Source: JBBDWJ01 sp963824095
GTDB taxonomy: Bacteria; Acidobacteriota; Terriglobia; Bryobacterales; UBA6623
NCBI GenBank assembly: GCA_963824095.1
Contig: CAWGNS010000006.1
Span: 186,001-250,000, forward strand
Direction of reading: 5' to 3'
DNA length: 64,000 nucleotides
Shown here: in pieces, positions 8,706 to 17,082 of the stretch
Position numbering within the stretch: position 1 is the stretch's first letter
How the letters are laid out: every line of letters starts with the position of its first letter
Notes under the pieces: model-generated
Database searches by the model: none
What the model was told of the DNA's origin: nothing
What the model saw: the letters and a program-made list of their open reading frames with translations, nothing else
Translations under genes and position numbers: made by a program

Positions 8706-9507
8706 CCCCTCCAGCCGCGCGTTGCTTTTCCTGACCGTCGGATTGTCCCTGCTAACGTTGGGCTGTCTCAAAAAGGAACTGGTCACCGGTCTCAACGAGC
8801 GCGAATCGCAAGAGATCATCGTGCTGCTCACCGAACGCGGACTGACCGCCTCGCGCGCCATGGTGGCCCAGGAACGGCAGGCGCCGACCTGGACCGTGTA
8901 CGTGCGCGGCGGCGATCAGAGCCTGGTCACCGCTTGGCGCGTGCTGCAGGAAAACGGCCTGCCGCGGGTGCCGGTGCAGGGGCTCGAAGACGTTTTCAAA
9001 GAGCAGGGCATGATCGCGACCGAAACCGAGGAGCGCGCCAAGATCCTGGTGGGGCTCTCGGGCGAGATGAGCCGCACGCTGCGTTCGGTGAAAGGCGTGG
9101 TGGACGCGCGGGTGCATTTCGTGCTGCCCGACGACAACCCGCTGCTGCGTCCCGAAGAGCGTCCGCATCCCTCGGCCGCGGTGCTGATCAAGTTTCAGGG
9201 CGACAAGCCGCCGCTCACCGAAAACGAGGTGCTGAGCCTGGTTTCCAAAGGCGTCGAAGGCTTGCAGCCGCAGGACATCGCGGTGGTGTTCCACAAGGTC
9301 GAGCAGACCCCGGTCGAGCAACCCAGCGGTTTCTGGTACCTGGGCAACGAGGAACTGCTGGTGGGCGCGCTGTGTCTGCTGGGCGGTCTGGCGTTGCTGA
9401 CACTGGTGCTGATGACGCGGCTGCGCATGCAGGGCAATCAGGTCAAGAAGCTGCAGCAGAGGCTGTATTCCTCGACCCAGGAAACCAGCCCCGTGCCGCG
9501 GACCTGA
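8671..9507 (+). CDS. sctJ: T3SS inner-ring lipoprotein SctJ
   Basis: A 278-aa YscJ/PrgK/HrcJ family protein that forms the inner-membrane ring of injectisomes. It has a signal peptide with lipobox LTLGC (Cys about residue 32), then the ring-building domain with the family pattern VxDARVHFVLP and SAAVLIKF, and a C-terminal transmembrane helix (LLVGALCLLGGLALLTLVLM). Being a lipoprotein of this size, it is SctJ rather than the much longer flagellar FliF. The start is GTG 8671 (or TTG 8686), overlapping sctI. Confidence 0.93.
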   Translation: MESSRLFKRSSNPSSRALLFLTVGLSLLTLGCLKKELVTGLNERESQEIIVLLTERGLTASRAMVAQERQAPTWTVYVRGGDQSLVTAWRVLQENGLPRVPVQGLEDVFKEQGMIATETEERAKILVGLSGEMSRTLRSVKGVVDARVHFVLPDDNPLLRPEERPHPSAAVLIKFQGDKPPLTENEVLSLVSKGVEGLQPQDIAVVFHKVEQTPVEQPSGFWYLGNEELLVGALCLLGGLALLTLVLMTRLRMQGNQVKKLQQRLYSSTQETSPVPRT

Positions 9508-9598
9508 CGGCCCGCCGGGTTCGGTCTGGCGCGTGGTCGCCGCAGAGCCCAGGTACAGGTTAGGCTTCGGCCGCAGGGTTGTGTCCGCTGAGTCTTGC

Positions 9599-9919
9599 AT
9601 GGAAGAGCAACGTGAAACCGCGGCATCTCCGGCGACCACCGGCGGCAATACGACGTCGTTGCGCGACCGCGCTCTGGCCCTGATCCTGAAAGCGCGCGGC
9701 GGCGATACGGCCGAGCCCTTGCTGGCCTGTCTCGACGACGAACGCCGCGCGCGCATCGCGGCGCTGCTGGCGGAAGCGCCCGGCGACGCCGAGGCCGAGC
9801 TGCGGCGGCTTCGCGCCGAAGAACTCGAAACGCTCGAGCGCGAATGCGAGCGGCGGTTCGGAGCGGCCTGGGGCGAGTTTTCGCCCGCAATCCGTTTCTG
9901 GGCCTGGAGCAAAACGTAA
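9599..9919 (+). CDS. Small protein in the SctK position
   Basis: A 106-aa, charged, helical protein between sctJ and sctL, where many injectisome operons encode the sorting-platform protein SctK. The C-terminal part is rich in Glu/Arg (LRRLRAEELETLERECERRF) and ends FSPAIRFWAWSKT. It is shorter than typical SctK, and similarity cannot be shown by eye. The frame is open from GTG 9533, but ATG 9599 is the best start. The assignment is by position only. Confidence 0.5.
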   Translation: MEEQRETAASPATTGGNTTSLRDRALALILKARGGDTAEPLLACLDDERRARIAALLAEAPGDAEAELRRLRAEELETLERECERRFGAAWGEFSPAIRFWAWSKT

Positions 9920-9924
9920 ATCGG

Positions 9925-10581
9925 ATGGCTCCCAAGATCATCAAGAGCGACGCGGCCGGATTCGAGGCGATCGATTCAACCCCGTCGGCCGACGACGCGC
10001 CCGCCGGCGGCAAGGTGGTGCGCCGCGCCGCGTTCGAAACCGGAGCGGCCGCCGAAGACGTGCTCGAACGGGCGCGCCAAAAAGCGCGTGAGATCGTCGG
10101 CGACGCCGAAGCCCGCCGCCAGGAAATCCTCGAGCAGGCCCGCGAAGAGGGCTTGAGGCAAGGCTTGGCCGCGTGGAACGACGCCCAGATCCAGGCCGCC
10201 CACGAGCGCGACAGCTACCTCGCCGGCTGCGAGCAGGACGTGCTGCGGCTGGCGGTCCGCGTGGCCGAAAAAATCATCGGCGAAAGCCTCAAGCTCGACC
10301 CCGCCCTGCAGGTCAGCATCGTTCGCGAAGCGCTCAGAAGCGTGCGGCAGGCCCGCCAGGCGACCATTCGTGTGCATCCCGACGCCGCTACCGAGGTCGA
10401 GGCGAAACTGGAACAACTCCGCCGCGAGATGCCCGAGGGCTGCGTGTTCGTCGTCAAGGGCGATGAGACGGTCGACCCGGGCGGTTGCGTCATCCAAACC
10501 GACACCAGTACGGTGAACGCTTCGCTGCGCGATCAACTGCGCTATTTCGAGGAGCGTTTCCTGCGGGAGAGCCAACGATGA
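9925..10581 (+). CDS. sctL: T3SS stator protein SctL (FliH-like)
   Basis: A 218-aa protein of the FliH/YscL family, the peripheral stalk that binds the SctN ATPase. A coiled-coil N-terminal half with repeated Glu/Arg/Ala residues (ERARQKAREIVGDAEARRQE) leads to the C-terminal FliH domain (VAEKIIGESLKLD, TIRVHPDAA, DETVDPGGCVIQTDTSTVNA), whose last segment is the hallmark of the family. ATG 9925 was chosen; the frame is open further upstream inside the previous gene. The stop overlaps the sctN start (ATGA). Confidence 0.9.
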   Translation: MAPKIIKSDAAGFEAIDSTPSADDAPAGGKVVRRAAFETGAAAEDVLERARQKAREIVGDAEARRQEILEQAREEGLRQGLAAWNDAQIQAAHERDSYLAGCEQDVLRLAVRVAEKIIGESLKLDPALQVSIVREALRSVRQARQATIRVHPDAATEVEAKLEQLRREMPEGCVFVVKGDETVDPGGCVIQTDTSTVNASLRDQLRYFEERFLRESQR

Positions 10582-11894
10582 GCACGGCGCCGAAAGACCT
10601 CGGACGCTTCCTGCAAATCGTCGACCGCGCCACGCCCGTCGAGGTTCGCGGCCGCGTCAAGGAAGTCGTCGGGCTGCTGCTGCGCGCCTGGGTTCCCGAG
10701 GTCTTCATCGGCGAGCTGTGCCTGATCTACAGCGGACGTTCGAGCGTGCCGCTGCGCGCTGAAGTGGTCGGCTTTCAGCAGGGCGACGTGCTGCTGATGC
10801 CGCTGGGCGAATTGGCCAATATCGGCCCGGCGAGCGAGGTCGTGCCCACCGGCCGCTGCCTGACCGTCAAGGTCGGCGAGAGCCTGCTGGGGCGCGTGGT
10901 CAACGGGCTCGGCGAGCCGATGGACGACGGCGGGCCGCTCGAAAACACCATCGAGTGGGACGTCGAGCGCGAGCCTCCCGACCCGATGCGGCGGCAGCGC
11001 GTGCTGCATCCGCTGGCCACCGGCGTGCGCGCCATCGACGGGCTGCTGACCTGCGGCGAAGGCCAGCGCGTCGGTTTGTTCGCGGCGGCCGGCGGCGGCA
11101 AATCGACCCTGATGGGTATGATCGCCCGCAACACCGAAGCCGACGTCAACGTGATCGTGCTGGTCGGCGAGCGCGGCCGTGAGGTGCGCGACTTCCTGGA
11201 AGAGAGCCTGGGCGAAAAAGGCCTGGCACGCTCGGTCGTGGTCTGCTCGACCTCCGATCAGCCCTCGCTGGTGCGCCTCAAAGCTGCCTACGTCGGCACG
11301 GCGATCGCCGAGTATTTTCGCGACCAGGGCCGCAAGGTCATGTTCATGATGGACTCGGTGACGCGCTTCGCCCGCGCCAAGCGCGAAATCGGGCTGGCCT
11401 GCGGCGAGCCGCCCGCGCGGGCCGGCTATACGCCCTCGGTGTTCACCGAGCTGCCGCGGCTGCTGGAGCGCTCCGGCAATTCCGACCGCGGCTCGATCAC
11501 CGCTTTCTATACCGTGCTGGTCGCCGGCGACGACATGAACGAGCCGGTGGCCGATGAGGTGCGTTCGATTCTGGACGGCCACATCATCCTCTCGCGGGCG
11601 CTGGCCGCCCAAGGGCACTATCCCGCCATCGACGTGCTGCAGAGCGTCAGCCGCGTGATGACGGCGGTGGCCGAAAAATCCCACATCCAGCAGGCGATCC
11701 GCATGCGCAAGCTCATGGCAGCCTATGAAAAGGAGCGCGACCTGATCCTGCTCGGCGCCTACGAGCACGGCAGCGACGCCACCGTCGACGAGGCCATCGA
11801 AAAAGTGGGCGAGATCAACGCGTTTCTGTGCCAGAGCGTGGACGAAGAGACGCATTTCGAGTCGACGATCGAGCATCTTTCGGCGGCCGTGTAG
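10578..11894 (+). CDS. sctN: T3SS ATPase SctN
   Basis: A 438-aa F1-beta-like hexameric ATPase that unfolds and releases substrates at the export gate. It shows Walker A AAAGGGKST, the catalytic-glutamate region LVGERGREVRDF, Walker B VMFMMDSVTRFARAKRE and the GYTPSVFTELPRLLERSG segment diagnostic of FliI/SctN. The P-loop has Gly-Gly in place of the common Gly-Val. The start ATG overlaps the sctL stop; the open frame further upstream (10485) is a shadow of sctL. Confidence 0.97.
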   Translation: MSTAPKDLGRFLQIVDRATPVEVRGRVKEVVGLLLRAWVPEVFIGELCLIYSGRSSVPLRAEVVGFQQGDVLLMPLGELANIGPASEVVPTGRCLTVKVGESLLGRVVNGLGEPMDDGGPLENTIEWDVEREPPDPMRRQRVLHPLATGVRAIDGLLTCGEGQRVGLFAAAGGGKSTLMGMIARNTEADVNVIVLVGERGREVRDFLEESLGEKGLARSVVVCSTSDQPSLVRLKAAYVGTAIAEYFRDQGRKVMFMMDSVTRFARAKREIGLACGEPPARAGYTPSVFTELPRLLERSGNSDRGSITAFYTVLVAGDDMNEPVADEVRSILDGHIILSRALAAQGHYPAIDVLQSVSRVMTAVAEKSHIQQAIRMRKLMAAYEKERDLILLGAYEHGSDATVDEAIEKVGEINAFLCQSVDEETHFESTIEHLSAAV

Positions 11895-11961
11895 CGCTCT
11901 CCCCAACTCGCGCCAGCCCCCGTTTCGAGCGTACGAGGCACGGCGCGCCACCCAACCCGGC

Positions 11962-12465
11962 ATGGCAGCATTCACCTACCGCCTGCAGACGCTTCTCGAC
12001 CAGAAGGTCGAGGCCAAGAAACAGGCCCAGAGCGGCGTCGGCGTCGCTTTACGCGAGGTGGAGCAGGCCAAGGAAATGCTCGAAGAGCTGCGCAACAAAG
12101 AGCGCGCGCTCCACGATAAGAAGGAGCAACTGCGCCGTAGCCTGTTTTCGAGCGGCCCCGGCCAGGCGCTGGGCGCGACCGACCTGCGCAGCCGGGCGGC
12201 CTATCTCAAGCGCATGGACCAGGAGATCGAAGAAGCCGGCGCCGACGTGTTCGGCCAGCGCATCGTCGTCGACGAGTGCGAGGACGCCTTGCAGCAGGCG
12301 CGCCGCCTGCTGGCCGACGCGGCCCGCGGCGTCGAGATTCTCGAGAAACACAAGGCCAAGCTCGCCGAGCGGTTCCAGCGGGAACTGCAGCATCGCGAGG
12401 CGCTGGAGTTGGATGAGGCCGGTACGGCGGCATTTTTGAGGAGGCGCCGGGAAGATGCGCGTTGA
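11962..12465 (+). CDS. sctO: T3SS central stalk protein SctO (FliJ/YscO-like)
   Basis: A 167-aa almost entirely coiled-coil protein located directly after the ATPase, the standard site of SctO. The N-terminus FTYRLQTLLDQKVEAKKQAQ is FliJ-like (family proteins begin 'F.y.lq.lLd.r...k...'). Long Glu/Arg/Lys/Ala helices follow. It would rotate inside the SctN hexamer and contact SctV. The 67 bases before it hold no gene. The end overlaps sctP by 11 bases. Confidence 0.8.
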   Translation: MAAFTYRLQTLLDQKVEAKKQAQSGVGVALREVEQAKEMLEELRNKERALHDKKEQLRRSLFSSGPGQALGATDLRSRAAYLKRMDQEIEEAGADVFGQRIVVDECEDALQQARRLLADAARGVEILEKHKAKLAERFQRELQHREALELDEAGTAAFLRRRREDAR

Positions 12466-13174
12466 GAACAAGCCCTCGGTAGGAAAGCAGCCGGCGCCGG
12501 CGGACAAAAAGCCCGCCAAGGCTTTTGGGGAAGTCCTCGAAGAGGGGCGCAAACAGGCGCAGCCGCCCGGGAATCGCTCCGAGCAGAAGGGCCAGGGGAC
12601 GGCGCCGAAGACGCCGCGGCCGGCGGGCCCCGGCGCGGGCAAGCTTGCCGGTTCGCCAGACGCCGCGGGGGATGCCCGGGGCGGCGGTCCGTCAGCGGAA
12701 GGCCTTGGAAAGAAAAAGCGCGGGGAAGAGTCCGCCGCGCCCGCCGATATCGCGCTTGCCGGGACCGCGCAGTTCCGTGGGGGGCCAACGCCCGCAGCGG
12801 TCGAGCAAACCGCCTCCGCCGCGCCCACGCAGGCCATCGAACGTGTCGCCGACGAGATCGCCGTTCTGACCCACGCCGACGGCGCCCAGGAAGTTCAGCT
12901 CGAAGTCGATTCGAAAGTCCTCCAGGATCTGCGCATCTCGATCACGCAGCGCAACGGCGAAGTTTCGATTCGACTGATGACCGATTCGCAGCAGACCGCG
13001 CGCCTGCTCAACGAAGGCATGCCGCAACTGATGGCCGCGCTGCAAGCCCGCCAGGTGAGCGTCGCCGGCGTCCAGATCGCGCCGCGCGCGGTCGCCCCGG
13101 CGACACCCGAGTCGGCGCAGCGCTTCCGCCGCAAGCGGCCCGCCCGCGACCGTGACGAGGAGCGCCAGCGGTGA
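12455..13174 (+). CDS. sctP: SctP/FliK-like needle-length regulator
   Basis: A 239-aa protein. Residues 1-125 are Pro/Gly/Ala/Lys-rich and disordered, as expected of a molecular ruler. Residues about 135-205 form a FliK/SctP C-terminal (T3S4) domain: VQLEVDSKVLQDLRISITQR, GEVSIRLMTDSQQTARLL and LQARQVSVAGVQI. Family members fix needle or hook length and switch SctU to late substrates. The gene order O-P-Q agrees with injectisome operons. The stop overlaps the GTG start of sctQ. Confidence 0.8.
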   Translation: MRVENKPSVGKQPAPADKKPAKAFGEVLEEGRKQAQPPGNRSEQKGQGTAPKTPRPAGPGAGKLAGSPDAAGDARGGGPSAEGLGKKKRGEESAAPADIALAGTAQFRGGPTPAAVEQTASAAPTQAIERVADEIAVLTHADGAQEVQLEVDSKVLQDLRISITQRNGEVSIRLMTDSQQTARLLNEGMPQLMAALQARQVSVAGVQIAPRAVAPATPESAQRFRRKRPARDRDEERQR

Positions 13175-14715
13175 CTGCCGGGCTGCCCACCTGCGAGTCA
13201 TTCCGTTTTGAGGGCCTGGAGTCGTTCAGCGACCCCGACGCCCGGCTGTGGAATCATTTCCAGCGCTGCTTTCCGGGCCGCGGCGACTGCAAGGCCTGGT
13301 GCGAGGCGGTGCTGGCCGACGTGCTTTCCGCGCCCGCCGGCCTGAAGGCGACCCTGTCGGTTTCGAACGTGATGCGGGCCGGCGAAGAGCCGCAGCGCTA
13401 CGTCCTCGAGCACGAAATCACCACCATCGGCCGCGAGCAGGACTGCGATATCGTATTGCCCGAGCAGGTCATCACCAAGCGCCACGCGCGCATTACGCGG
13501 CAGGGCGAGCAGTTCCTGCTCGAAGACCTGGGCAGCTCGCTCGGCACGCACCGCCGCAACAAGAAGCTCGAGCCCGAAACGCCGGTCGAGCTGTTCGAGC
13601 GCGATCAGTTCAGCGTGTTCCCCTACAATTTTCAGTTCTCGCTCGAACACGTCTGGGCGCCCGAAACGGATCTGGAAATCGGCGGCTCGCAGGCCGCCGC
13701 CATCAGCGGCGAGCTGTTCGAGGCTTCGCAGGTGGCGGGCTTTGAGCGTTTCGCGGCCCGCGTCGAACCGGCCGGGACCCCTTTTTGGATCGACGCCGAC
13801 CGCCGTTTGCTCGAAGAGATCCTGACTGGCCTCGCGCCGTCGCTCGGCCGCCAGGCCCCGGCCGCGGGGCTGCTCGAAACCGACCACGGCATGCTCGAGT
13901 TTTTCCTGCTGGCGCTGTGGGAGCGCGTCAACCGCGACCTGCAGTGGGACTGCCGTATCGCTCTCGCCGGCCGCGGCGCTCTTTCCGCAAAAGAACGCGG
14001 GCTGCGTGGGGTCGCCTCGACGATCAATCTGCGGCTGCGGCAGCAGACCCGGACCATCCGCCTGTTTCTGCCCTTCGCGACGATCGAGGCCATGAAGGTT
14101 CCCCACCGCGACCCCGCCACCGGGCTCGACCGGTCGCGATTGAGCTGGCGCTGCCCTGTTACGATTGGTTCGGTCGAGCTGACGGCGGCGGAGTTGCGCT
14201 CGATCGAGCGGCTCGACGTGCTGCTGCCCGACCGCGGCCCGGCCTTGTGGCTGCCGGGCGCGATCGACGGCCGGGGCGAGCGAAACGGCCGGGGTGAGGC
14301 AGGCCCTAGCGGATCGGGCCGGCATTCCCCGGGAAGCTTCCGGGCAGGTTGGACCTGTTCGCCCGAAGAAGGCAACTTTTCCCGCTTCCGCGTAGATAAC
14401 TATTTCGATACGGAGCAAATCGTGGCTGAACCAGAATCCTCGGCAGAGGACGAATCCCCGGACGAATCGCCGCAGGCGGGCGCCCCCACCCTGGACGCCG
14501 GGCAACTGCCGGTGCAACTGCACGTGATCCTCGGCGAGAAGCATATGAGTCTGGCCGAGCTCGAACAGTTGGCGCCGGGAACGGTGGTGCAGCTCGATCG
14601 CGGCGACGAATCGCGGGTCGAGTTGGCTGTCAACGGCCGCATTGTCGGCCACGGCGAACTGGTCCGCTACGAAGGCTCGCTGGGCGTCAAAGTGCTCGGC
14701 TGGCGCCAGGAGTAA
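13171..14715 (+). CDS. sctQ: FHA-SctQ fusion, T3SS cytoplasmic ring protein
   Basis: A 514-aa protein, much longer than usual SctQ (about 300-350 aa). Residues about 59-158 form an FHA domain: GR at 87-88, T102-x-x-H105, and a GSSLGTHRRN loop in place of the NGT-N turn. Residues 160-360 resemble the SctQ/FliM middle part. After a Pro/Asp/Glu linker (about 420-440), the last 70 residues form a SPOA (FliN) domain: LPVQLHVILGEKHMSLAELE, LAPGTVVQLDRGDESRVELA and GEL--VKVL. SctQ makes the sorting-platform pods under the export gate. An FHA domain would add phosphothreonine recognition; although its pThr pocket is partly altered, the key Arg and His are kept. GTG 13171 overlaps the sctP stop. Confidence 0.88.
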   Translation: MTAGLPTCESFRFEGLESFSDPDARLWNHFQRCFPGRGDCKAWCEAVLADVLSAPAGLKATLSVSNVMRAGEEPQRYVLEHEITTIGREQDCDIVLPEQVITKRHARITRQGEQFLLEDLGSSLGTHRRNKKLEPETPVELFERDQFSVFPYNFQFSLEHVWAPETDLEIGGSQAAAISGELFEASQVAGFERFAARVEPAGTPFWIDADRRLLEEILTGLAPSLGRQAPAAGLLETDHGMLEFFLLALWERVNRDLQWDCRIALAGRGALSAKERGLRGVASTINLRLRQQTRTIRLFLPFATIEAMKVPHRDPATGLDRSRLSWRCPVTIGSVELTAAELRSIERLDVLLPDRGPALWLPGAIDGRGERNGRGEAGPSGSGRHSPGSFRAGWTCSPEEGNFSRFRVDNYFDTEQIVAEPESSAEDESPDESPQAGAPTLDAGQLPVQLHVILGEKHMSLAELEQLAPGTVVQLDRGDESRVELAVNGRIVGHGELVRYEGSLGVKVLGWRQE

Positions 14716-14716
14716 G

Positions 14717-15106
14717 ATGCTGGCGCTGATCCAGATCGCCGCCCAGGACTCGCCGACCGGCTACGTCGAGATCATCTGGTGGGACTACGCCAAGATCCTG
14801 CTGGTGCTGGGCGCGATGGTCGCCGCCGCCTGGGCGTTTCTGCGCTACGCCGGGCCGCGGCTGTCGGGGTTCCGGCAAACCGGCGGGCCGATCCGGGTGC
14901 TGGCCCGCTATCCGCTCGAGCCCCGCAAAACGCTCTACGTGGTGCGCGTGGGCGAGGAGACCCTGCTGCTGGGAACCTCCGAGAACTCGGTCGCGCTGCT
15001 CAAGGCGCTCGATCCCGGTAGCTTTCCCGAAGAGCCTGTTGGCCCGGCGGAGCGGCCGCCGAGCGCCTTTCTGAAAACACTCAGCCAGTTGCAACAACGC
15101 AAATGA
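14717..15106 (+). CDS. fliO: FliO-like export-gate assembly protein
   Basis: A 129-aa membrane protein with a single N-terminal transmembrane segment (ILLVLGAMVAAAWAFLRY), then a short cytosolic domain with the FliO pattern: RYPLEPRKTLYVVRVGEETLL, LLGTSENSVALL. FliO is the flagellar chaperone of FliP; injectisomes normally lack it. Here it sits directly before sctR (ATGA overlap), exactly as fliO precedes fliP. ATG 14717 is one base after the sctQ stop. This is one of the flagellar traits of the locus. Confidence 0.85.
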   Translation: MLALIQIAAQDSPTGYVEIIWWDYAKILLVLGAMVAAAWAFLRYAGPRLSGFRQTGGPIRVLARYPLEPRKTLYVVRVGEETLLLGTSENSVALLKALDPGSFPEEPVGPAERPPSAFLKTLSQLQQRK

Positions 15107-15834
15107 AGCGGATCCTTTTCAGTCTCGTATTTCTGCTGCTGACGGTGGCCCATCCGGCCATGGCGCAGCAATCCGACTCGCTGCCCAATCCGGTGGTGCT
15201 GGTCATCGTGATGGGCGCGCTGGCGCTGGCGCCGTTCGTGCTGGTGATGCTGACCTCGTTCGTCAAAATCGCGGTGGTGCTCTCGATTTTGCGCAACGCG
15301 CTGGGTACCCAGCAGGTGCCGCCCAACATGATCATCACGGGGCTCTCGCTGGTGTTGACGCTGTTCGTGATGGCGCCGGTGGCCCAGAAGGTCTACGACG
15401 CGGCGGGCACGGTGCCGCAAAGCCGCGAGTTGTTCTCGCAAGCCAGCGTCAAGAGTCTTTACGAGGCCTCCAAGACGGCCAAAGAACCGGTGCGCGAGTT
15501 TCTGGCGCTGCACGCCCACCCGCGCGACCGCGCGCTGTTCATGGAGCTGGCGGCGCGGCTGCAGCCCGACGCCGCGGTGCCCGGCCGCGACGAGTTCCGC
15601 ATCCTCATCCCGGCCTTCGTCACCAGCGAGCTCAAGGAAGCCTTCATCATCGGCTTTCTGCTGTTTGTGCCGTTTCTGGTCATCGACATGGTGACCGCCA
15701 ACGTGCTGCTGGCGATGGGCATGCAGATGTTGTCGCCGGTGGTGATTTCGCTGCCGTTCAAGCTGTTGCTGTTCGTGGTCGTCGACGGCTGGTATCTGGT
15801 CGTACGCGGGCTGGTGCTGAGCTACGTGCGCTAG
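15103..15834 (+). CDS. sctR: T3SS export-gate protein SctR (FliP-like)
   Basis: A 243-aa polytopic protein of the FliP/SctR family, the five-subunit core of the export gate. It has an N-terminal cleavable signal peptide (MKRILFSLVFLLLTVAHPA, AMA-Q site), a trait of flagellar FliP that most injectisome SctR proteins lack. Typical motifs are LTSFVKIAVVLSILRNALGTQQ.. near residue 50-70, IPAFVTSELKEAFIIGF and a C-terminal FKLLLFVVVDGW. Confidence 0.96.
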   Translation: MKRILFSLVFLLLTVAHPAMAQQSDSLPNPVVLVIVMGALALAPFVLVMLTSFVKIAVVLSILRNALGTQQVPPNMIITGLSLVLTLFVMAPVAQKVYDAAGTVPQSRELFSQASVKSLYEASKTAKEPVREFLALHAHPRDRALFMELAARLQPDAAVPGRDEFRILIPAFVTSELKEAFIIGFLLFVPFLVIDMVTANVLLAMGMQMLSPVVISLPFKLLLFVVVDGWYLVVRGLVLSYVR

Positions 15835-15889
15835 CCGGCGGATCGGGAAGGTTTTGCGATCGGCCCCGGACGCCGGGGCGGGAGACAAC

Positions 15890-16156
15890 ATGAGCGCCGA
15901 AGCGGTCATTCGAATTCTGCGGGAAGGCATTCTGCTGGTGGTGATGGTGTCGGCGCCGCTGATGCTGGTGTCGCTGCTGGTGGGGCTGGTAGTCAGCCTG
16001 CTGCAAGCCACCACCCAGGTGCAGGAGCAGACCTTGAGCTTCGTGCCCAAGCTGCTGGCGATCTTCGTGACGCTCGCCATCATGGGTCCCTGGATGCTGC
16101 AGCAGACGGTGCAGTTCGCCAACGCGCTGTTCTCCGCGATCGCCCAAGTAAGCTGA
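15890..16156 (+). CDS. sctS: T3SS export-gate protein SctS (FliQ-like)
   Basis: An 88-aa protein with two transmembrane helices, the normal size of FliQ/SctS. It has the family pattern APLMLVSLLVGLVVSLLQAT followed by TQVQEQTLSFVPK. A GGAG ribosome site at 15881-15884 selects ATG 15890. The stop overlaps sctT by one base (TGATG). Confidence 0.95.
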   Translation: MSAEAVIRILREGILLVVMVSAPLMLVSLLVGLVVSLLQATTQVQEQTLSFVPKLLAIFVTLAIMGPWMLQQTVQFANALFSAIAQVS

Positions 16157-16989
16157 TGGATCTGATCCCGACTCTGGAGCAGATCTGGCGAAGCCTCGGC
16201 TTTCAAGGCAGCGCGGCCGCCTACATCGCCGTATTCGGACTGGCGATGGCGCGGCTGGTCACGACGGTGTCGCTGGCGCCGTTTTTGGGGGGCAAAGGGG
16301 TTCCGTCGCAGGTCAAGATCGGCGTCGCCGGAGCGCTGGCAGTGCTGCTGTTCCCGGTGATCGAGCCCGCCGTCGGCACGCCCCTACCGGTGATTTTATG
16401 GGTCGCCCTGCTGGTGAAGGAAGTCTTGATCGGGGCGCTGCTGGGGCTGTTGTCGCAGTTCGTGTTCTTTGCCATTCAAATGGCGGGCACCGTCATCGAC
16501 ACGCAGCGCGGCATGAACCAGTTCAGCTTTTTCGCGCCGCAGTTGCAGGGCAATACCTCGGCGCTCGGCCTGCTGCAGTTCCAGGCCGCGCTGGTGGTTT
16601 TTCTGGCGCTCGACGGCCACCTGATTTTCATTCAGGAGCTGGCGCGCAGCTTCGTCGGCATCCCGGTGGCGCAGTTCCCGGCGATCAACGCCAATGGCGA
16701 GTTGATTCTCGATCAACTGGCCCGGCTGGGCGCCGATACGCTGGTGATCGCGGTGAAGCTGAGCGCGCCGGTGCTGATCGCGCTGTTTTTGATCGACGTC
16801 TGCTTCGGCGCGATCGGTAAGATCGCGCCGCAGGTTTCGGTGCACGGCGAATCGTCCACGGTCAAGAGCCTGGTGGGCCTGGTGATCGTCTTGCTGGGCC
16901 TGCCGCTGCTGATCGAGCAGTTTGGAATTTCGATGGTCGACATGCTGGGCTCCATCCGCCACGTGATGGGGATTCTGGGCGGTCCCTGA
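16156..16989 (+). CDS. sctT: T3SS export-gate protein SctT (FliR-like)
   Basis: A 277-aa polytopic protein of the FliR/SctT family, the single-copy cap of the SctR5-SctS4-SctT1 gate. Family patterns are LVTTVSLAPFLGGKGVP near residue 35, the KEVLIGALLGLLSQFVFFAI helix and the DTQRGMNQFSFF loop. Gene order R-S-T-U is the conserved one of all T3SSs. A 93-base gap separates it from sctU. Confidence 0.95.
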   Translation: MDLIPTLEQIWRSLGFQGSAAAYIAVFGLAMARLVTTVSLAPFLGGKGVPSQVKIGVAGALAVLLFPVIEPAVGTPLPVILWVALLVKEVLIGALLGLLSQFVFFAIQMAGTVIDTQRGMNQFSFFAPQLQGNTSALGLLQFQAALVVFLALDGHLIFIQELARSFVGIPVAQFPAINANGELILDQLARLGADTLVIAVKLSAPVLIALFLIDVCFGAIGKIAPQVSVHGESSTVKSLVGLVIVLLGLPLLIEQFGISMVDMLGSIRHVMGILGGP

Positions 16990-17082
16990 TCGAGGGCGGG
17001 GCCGTTTTCAGCAGGTTGTCCGGCAGCGGGCCGCGCTTCCGGAGCGCCGCGCCGCGAATGCGTATTTGCCTGGGTAGTTGCC

